DNA from: Promicromonospora umidemergens
Lineage (GTDB): Bacteria > Actinomycetota > Actinomycetes > Actinomycetales > Cellulomonadaceae
Direction of reading: 5' to 3'
Assembly (NCBI RefSeq): GCF_024171995.1
Contig: NZ_JAMTCT010000018.1
Span: 62,001 to 126,000, forward strand
Length of the DNA stretch: 64,000 nt
In this document: positions 60,889-64,000 of the stretch, in pieces
Numbering within the stretch: the first letter of the stretch is position 1
Layout of the letters: each line of letters opens with the position of its first letter
Notes under the pieces: generated by a model
Seen by the model: the letters and a program-made list of their open reading frames with translations, nothing else
Told to the model about the DNA's origin: nothing
The model's database searches: none
Position numbers and translations under genes: made by a program

Positions 60889-61074
60889 AGTCTGGTGGAC
60901 GCCCGCAACTAACCGTCGCAGCAAATCTCTTATGGCCGCCTCGCGCTGCGAGTCCGGGATCCCCGCCCGGCAGGGAGCCGGCGTGTTCACCGGACGCCTG
61001 AACCCGGTGGAACCTGACAGACCTCCCGCTGCATCAGTACGTCCCGTGACCGGCAAGCCCGCTTCTTGAGCTCG

Positions 61075-61345
61075 CAGGCGACGAGACTCGTTGGCCACGA
61101 CCGAGCTCCTCAGCTCTTGTGAGCGCACATCCGCTTCGGCCTCGAACTGATCGGCCAGGGCGCGGTAGAGCGCCTTCTTCTGCTCGTCATCGCGCCCTTG
61201 CTGGGTGACCGAGTGAGCACCACGCCGTCGGTGCGCTCAAAGCCGAGTTCGGGTCCTCGACGATGATGCGTCCCCGCTTGTGCTCGTGGATCTCCTGGTA
61301 GCGGTCACGTTCGGCTGCGGCGAAGACGTCGAGCATCACCCGCTG
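61075..61345 (-). pseudogene. Broken tautomerase gene
   Basis: Pieces in three frames read MLDVFAAAERDRYQEIHEHKRGRIIVEDPN, then GFERTDGVVLT, then VTQQGRDDEQKKALYRALADQFEAEADV and SVVANES. Together they match the tautomerase enzyme family, but two frameshifts and loss of the N-terminal proline region break it. Confidence 0.65.
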
Positions 61346-61351
61346 GACAGG

Positions 61352-61762
61352 TCAGACCAGACCGAGCTGGGTCATGATGCCGAGCTCGTCACTGCTGCCC
61401 CACCGTTCGACGAGCTTGCCGTCGATGAACTTGCTGATCTGGACGCCGCGCACCTGGAACGCCTTGCCGGTGGCGTCGTTGCCCTGGAAAGGGCCGCTGT
61501 GGGTCCCGGTCAGCGTGTAGGCGAACGCAACCTGGTCATCGTCGGCGACCAGGGTCTCGACCTGGACGTGCAGATCAGGGAAAGCGGTCCGCATCTCGGA
61601 GAAGAACGTCTTGAAGCCGTCGGGACCGGCACCCTGGCCTGGCGCGGGGTCATGGTCGACGGCATCAGGCGCGACAAGCTGGTCGAACGCGCTCAGATTG
61701 CCGGTGTTGACTGCCTCACCGAAGGCTTCCTGCGAGGCTATGTTGGTCTTCTTGTCGAACAT
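61352..61762 (-). CDS. SnoaL-like ester cyclase family protein
   Basis: 136 aa from ATG 61762 (AAGGAG 9 nt upstream). SnoaL/NTF2-like fold: DKKTNIASQEAFGEAVNTGNLSAFDQLVAPDAVDHDPAP, FPDLHVQVETLVADDDQVAFAYTLTGTHSG. Such proteins bind or rearrange small molecules; no operon partner is clear. A remnant SDR tail runs into it in frame from upstream. Confidence 0.75.
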   Translation of the reverse strand: MFDKKTNIASQEAFGEAVNTGNLSAFDQLVAPDAVDHDPAPGQGAGPDGFKTFFSEMRTAFPDLHVQVETLVADDDQVAFAYTLTGTHSGPFQGNDATGKAFQVRGVQISKFIDGKLVERWGSSDELGIMTQLGLV

Positions 61763-61985
61763 GCGAGTGTCTCCTTGATCTGTTGCTGCCATGTGGTCGG
61801 GCTGAGTGGCGGCGTAGACGATCACCGCGGCGATGTCCTCGGCCTCCAGCGAGTCCATCGATAGTTCACTTGCGACGTCTTCTTTGCGTCCGCGTCGGTG
61901 ATGTGGTCGTTGAGCTCGGTCTGCACGGCACCGGGCTCGATCATCGCGACCTTCGCACCGAGCACGATCGTGTCGATCATGCGAC
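61763..61985 (-). pseudogene. C-terminal remnant of an SDR gene
   Basis: KVAMIEPGAVQTELNDHITDADAKKTSQ in one frame, then MDSLEAEDIAAVIVYAATQPDHM in another, matches the last quarter of an SDR oxidoreductase with a frameshift. The N-terminal cofactor domain is absent. The tail reads in frame into the ester cyclase start. Confidence 0.6.
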
Positions 61986-62045
61986 GCCAGTCGTCGTGGC
62001 CCCGCCGACGCCCGAGGACGCGCCCGGACATGATGGCCTGACGTG

Positions 62046-62888
62046 CTACCGGTCGAGGAAGCCGATCAGAACACGGTTCCACTCCTGGCTGTGGCTCACG
62101 TTGACGCCGTGCGGACCACCGGCGACGACATGCAGCTCGCTTCCCACGATCGCATCGCGCGTACGCCGCCCGGAACCTTCGAACGGCACCACGGCGTCGG
62201 AGTCACCGTGCAGCACCAGGGTCGGCACCGTGACCTCTCCCAGATCCTCCCGGAAGTCGGTGTGCCCGAAAGCCGCCATGCAGGCCAACGCCGCCTTCTT
62301 GTCTGCCTGCGCGCACAGCACCAGGGCGTCCTGCCTCTCCTGCTCGGGGACGGCCAGCGCACCGTCGACCGAGAAGAAGTCGGTGGTGAACTGCTCGTAG
62401 AAACCGTCGGCGTCCGCGGTGAGCTGCGCGGTCATCTTCATCGCCTCGGACTCCAGCAGGGGGCCCTCCGGGTTGCCCGGCAGGCGCACCAGGAACGGCG
62501 GCACCGCCGAGGCGAACACCGCACTGCGAACCCGCTCGGAGCCGTACTGCGAGAAGTATCGGGCGACCTCGCCACCACCCATCGAGAAGCCGACGAGGGT
62601 CGCGTCCTCCAGGTCCAGCTGGGTCAGCAGGGTGTGCAGATCCTCGGTCAGCGTGTCGTAGGTGTAGCCGGTCAAGGGCTTGTCGCTGCGGCCGAACCCG
62701 CGCCGGTCGTACGTCACGACCCGGTAGCCTGCCTCGACCAGTGCGGCGACCTGGTGCCGGAACGCCTCCCCCGACAACGGCCATCCGTGAATCAGCACCA
62801 CCGGTCGGCCTGGTCCGCCCGTGTCATCGACATGCAGCGCGGTGTCCCTGAACAGTCCGTGGTGCGCAGTGATCTCAGTCATCTGCAT
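62046..62888 (-). CDS. Alpha/beta hydrolase, haloperoxidase-like
   Basis: 280 aa. LIHGWPLSG (33-40), TYDRRGFGRSDKP, nucleophile GFSMGGGEVARY (Ser102), Asp region VLHGDSDAVVP and His GGPHGVNVSHSQEW, a complete triad of the cofactor-free haloperoxidase/esterase type. No signal peptide. The promoter region has a 15-bp tandem repeat. Confidence 0.85.
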   Translation of the reverse strand: MQMTEITAHHGLFRDTALHVDDTGGPGRPVVLIHGWPLSGEAFRHQVAALVEAGYRVVTYDRRGFGRSDKPLTGYTYDTLTEDLHTLLTQLDLEDATLVGFSMGGGEVARYFSQYGSERVRSAVFASAVPPFLVRLPGNPEGPLLESEAMKMTAQLTADADGFYEQFTTDFFSVDGALAVPEQERQDALVLCAQADKKAALACMAAFGHTDFREDLGEVTVPTLVLHGDSDAVVPFEGSGRRTRDAIVGSELHVVAGGPHGVNVSHSQEWNRVLIGFLDR

Positions 62889-62892
62889 TCCT

Positions 62893-62922
62893 CACTGTGG
62901 AATTCGACACTGTGGAATTCGA
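62893..62922. repeat. 15-bp tandem repeat upstream of hydrolase
   Basis: CACTGTGGAATTCGA occurs twice head to tail (62893-62907, 62908-62922) immediately before the hydrolase start. Each contains GTGGAATTCGAC, near-palindromic around GAATTC, so this could be a pair of regulator sites. Confidence 0.65.
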
Positions 62923-62954
62923 CCGTTCAAGGTTCTTGGCGATCGAAGCGACTC

Positions 62955-63435
62955 GCAACATGCCGACGAGCACCCTCGGCAGCCCCCTCAGGCGACATCG
63001 CGGAAGCCGTGGCAACGCCTCGGCCTGGTCACCCGGCTCGCGGCCCGCGGCCGCGACGGGCTGCCCTACATCGGCGCGCGTGCCGGCACGGCGATCGCCG
63101 GACCGAGCATCCGCACCACGAACGACATGCCGACCACGCAGCCGGCGCCGTTCGAGGCACTGGGCCTGGTGCCGTTCCGGCTCAACGCACATTTGTCGAC
63201 GCGGACCCCGCCAGCACGCACAACGGTGAGACCTGCGAGCAGCGCCTGGCCGAGTTTCTTGAGGTCACCGACGTGCCGGTGCTCGGTCTGCGCGAAGGGA
63301 CGTGGCTGTCCGTCGAGGACGGCGCCGCGCACAGCGGCGGGACCGCCGTGGGCGGGACAGCGCCGGGTCCGGCCATCGTGTTTACCCGCGGGGTCGCTCA
63401 CTACGATGTGAGCGGCGAGGTCAGCGACCTACTGA
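62955..63435 (+). pseudogene. Peptidase E pseudogene
   Basis: DGLPYIGARAGTAIAGPSIRTTNDMPTTQPAPFEALGLVPFRLNAH in one frame continues after a missing T as VDADPASTHNGETCEQRLAEFLEVTDVPVLGLREGTW, ending at a stop at 63433. This is aspartyl dipeptidase E lacking its N-terminus, and the nucleophile motif GxSAG reads GARAG. Confidence 0.65.
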
Positions 63436-63497
63436 GAGCCGCGGCGAGGTTCGACGCGCCCACGGAGCGGCCCTCGCACCCGGAACCCCACGGTCGC

Positions 63498-63680
63498 GTG
63501 GCCGGGCGACTCACGCGGGCTGCCGGCTTCGTGAGCGTCTGGGGCCTGATCATCCGCAGCTTTCCCATGGCCGTCCGGGTTCTCCTGGTCAGCCAGCTGG
63601 GTGTGAACACGGGTTTCTACCTGCTGATCCCGTTCCTGACCGCGCACCTGGGTGGTGGGCTGGGGCGGGAGCCGATCACG
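63498..63680 (+). pseudogene. N-terminal fragment of an MFS transporter
   Basis: GTG 63498 opens AGRLTRAAGFVSVW..., with SFPMAVRVLLVSQLGVNTGFYLLIPFLTAHLGGGLG resembling the first helices of an MFS exporter. The sequence then switches to a purC-like frame without the rest of the transporter. Confidence 0.5.
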
Positions 63681-63709
63681 GATCCCTTCACAGGCAAGAT
63701 CGAGGAGTG

Positions 63710-64000
63710 GTCGACCGGCTCCCGCAGCCCGTCTCCGCGCCGTCGACCAAGGCGGACGAGGGGCACGAGTACATCTCCATCGAGGAGGTCGCCAAGGACC
63801 TGGGCGAGGAGACCACGGACCGCCTGCGGGACCTGGCGCTCACCATCTGCGACCGCGGCGCCGAGATCGCCCGCGAGCGCGGCTTCATCGTCGCCGACAC
63901 GAAGTTCGAGCTCGGGATCGACACCGACGGTGTCCTACGCTGGCCGACTGGGCCCGCACCTATCCCGGCCCGGAGATCCCCGACGACGTGGTCGAGGAGA
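63710..64000 (+). pseudogene. purC fragment, runs off the right edge
   Basis: VDRLPQPVSAPSTKADEGHEYISIEEVAKDLGEE and IARERGFIVADTKFELGIDTDGV match the C-terminal half of SAICAR synthase (PurC). After DTDGV about 25 family residues are missing and the text resumes in another frame (DWARTYPGPEIPDDVVEE). Probably an inactive copy; the intact purC must lie elsewhere. Confidence 0.6.

Noticed and set aside
1-64000. CRISPR arrays, tRNA or rRNA genes
   Set aside because: No regularly spaced repeats, cloverleaf-type inverted repeats or rRNA-like sequence were noticed in any gap; a dedicated scan was not possible.

Overview
The window is high-GC actinobacterial DNA. C50-carotenoid genes, a mycothiol-type maleylpyruvate isomerase, frequent GTG starts, ATGA/GTGA gene overlaps and several apparently leaderless promoters point to Actinomycetota, probably Micrococcales (Promicromonosporaceae or Cellulomonadaceae-like). 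The species is not identified. No tRNA, rRNA, CRISPR array or phage structural gene was seen.

Layout. (1) 0.4-2.6 kb: an orphan SNF2 helicase. (2) 2.9-13.0 kb: a C50 carotenoid locus made of two similar modules. Each has a CrtR-like MarR gene divergent from its target across the same palindrome (TAGCC-N-GGCTA). Module 1 drives an MMPL transporter on one side and a membrane protein plus a CrtX-like glycosyltransferase on the other. Module 2 drives crtB-crtI-crtYe-crtYf-crtEb and an SRPBCC-epimerase fusion. crtE is absent. (3) 13.1-20.4 kb: five overlapping genes, SWIM - DUF5691 - MoxR ATPase - DUF5682 - VWA, a chaperone-like NTPase system of unknown function. (4) 20.5-27.0 kb: small regulator/target pairs (TetR/MDR reductase, tandem TetRs, MarR/Bcr-type exporter). 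(5) 27.1-32.0 kb: IclR and a complete 3-hydroxybenzoate to gentisate to fumarate plus pyruvate operon.

(6) 32.1-42.4 kb: a tight nine-gene catabolic operon divergent from a TetR. It contains two phosphotriesterase-like proteins (one without metal ligands), an FAD monooxygenase, an alpha/beta hydrolase, an MBL-fold hydrolase, a CocE-type hydrolase, a thiolase and both subunits of a 3-oxoacid CoA-transferase. It looks like an uncharacterised ester or lactone breakdown route ending in acyl-CoA. (7) 42.7-47.0 kb: a lipoprotein and two TetR/SDR pairs, each with clear twin operators.

(8) 47.9-55.4 kb: a seven-gene surface-glycan cluster (GtrA, processive GT2, GT39, DUF4397, GH8, class-F-type sortase, polyprenol-phosphate mannosyltransferase-like GT2), followed by a CHRD protein. 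(9) 56.7-64 kb: a decaying, mobile-element-rich end. It holds a frameshifted IS5-like element with terminal repeats, an intact IS110 element with a candidate guide-RNA leader, a SigK-like sigma factor whose anti-sigma gene seems truncated, and remnants of tautomerase, SDR, peptidase E, MFS and purC genes among a few intact enzymes.

The best candidates for undescribed biology are the SWIM-DUF5691-MoxR-DUF5682-VWA cassette, the nine-gene catabolic operon with its active/inactive phosphotriesterase pair, the glycan cluster and the duplicated CrtR circuit.
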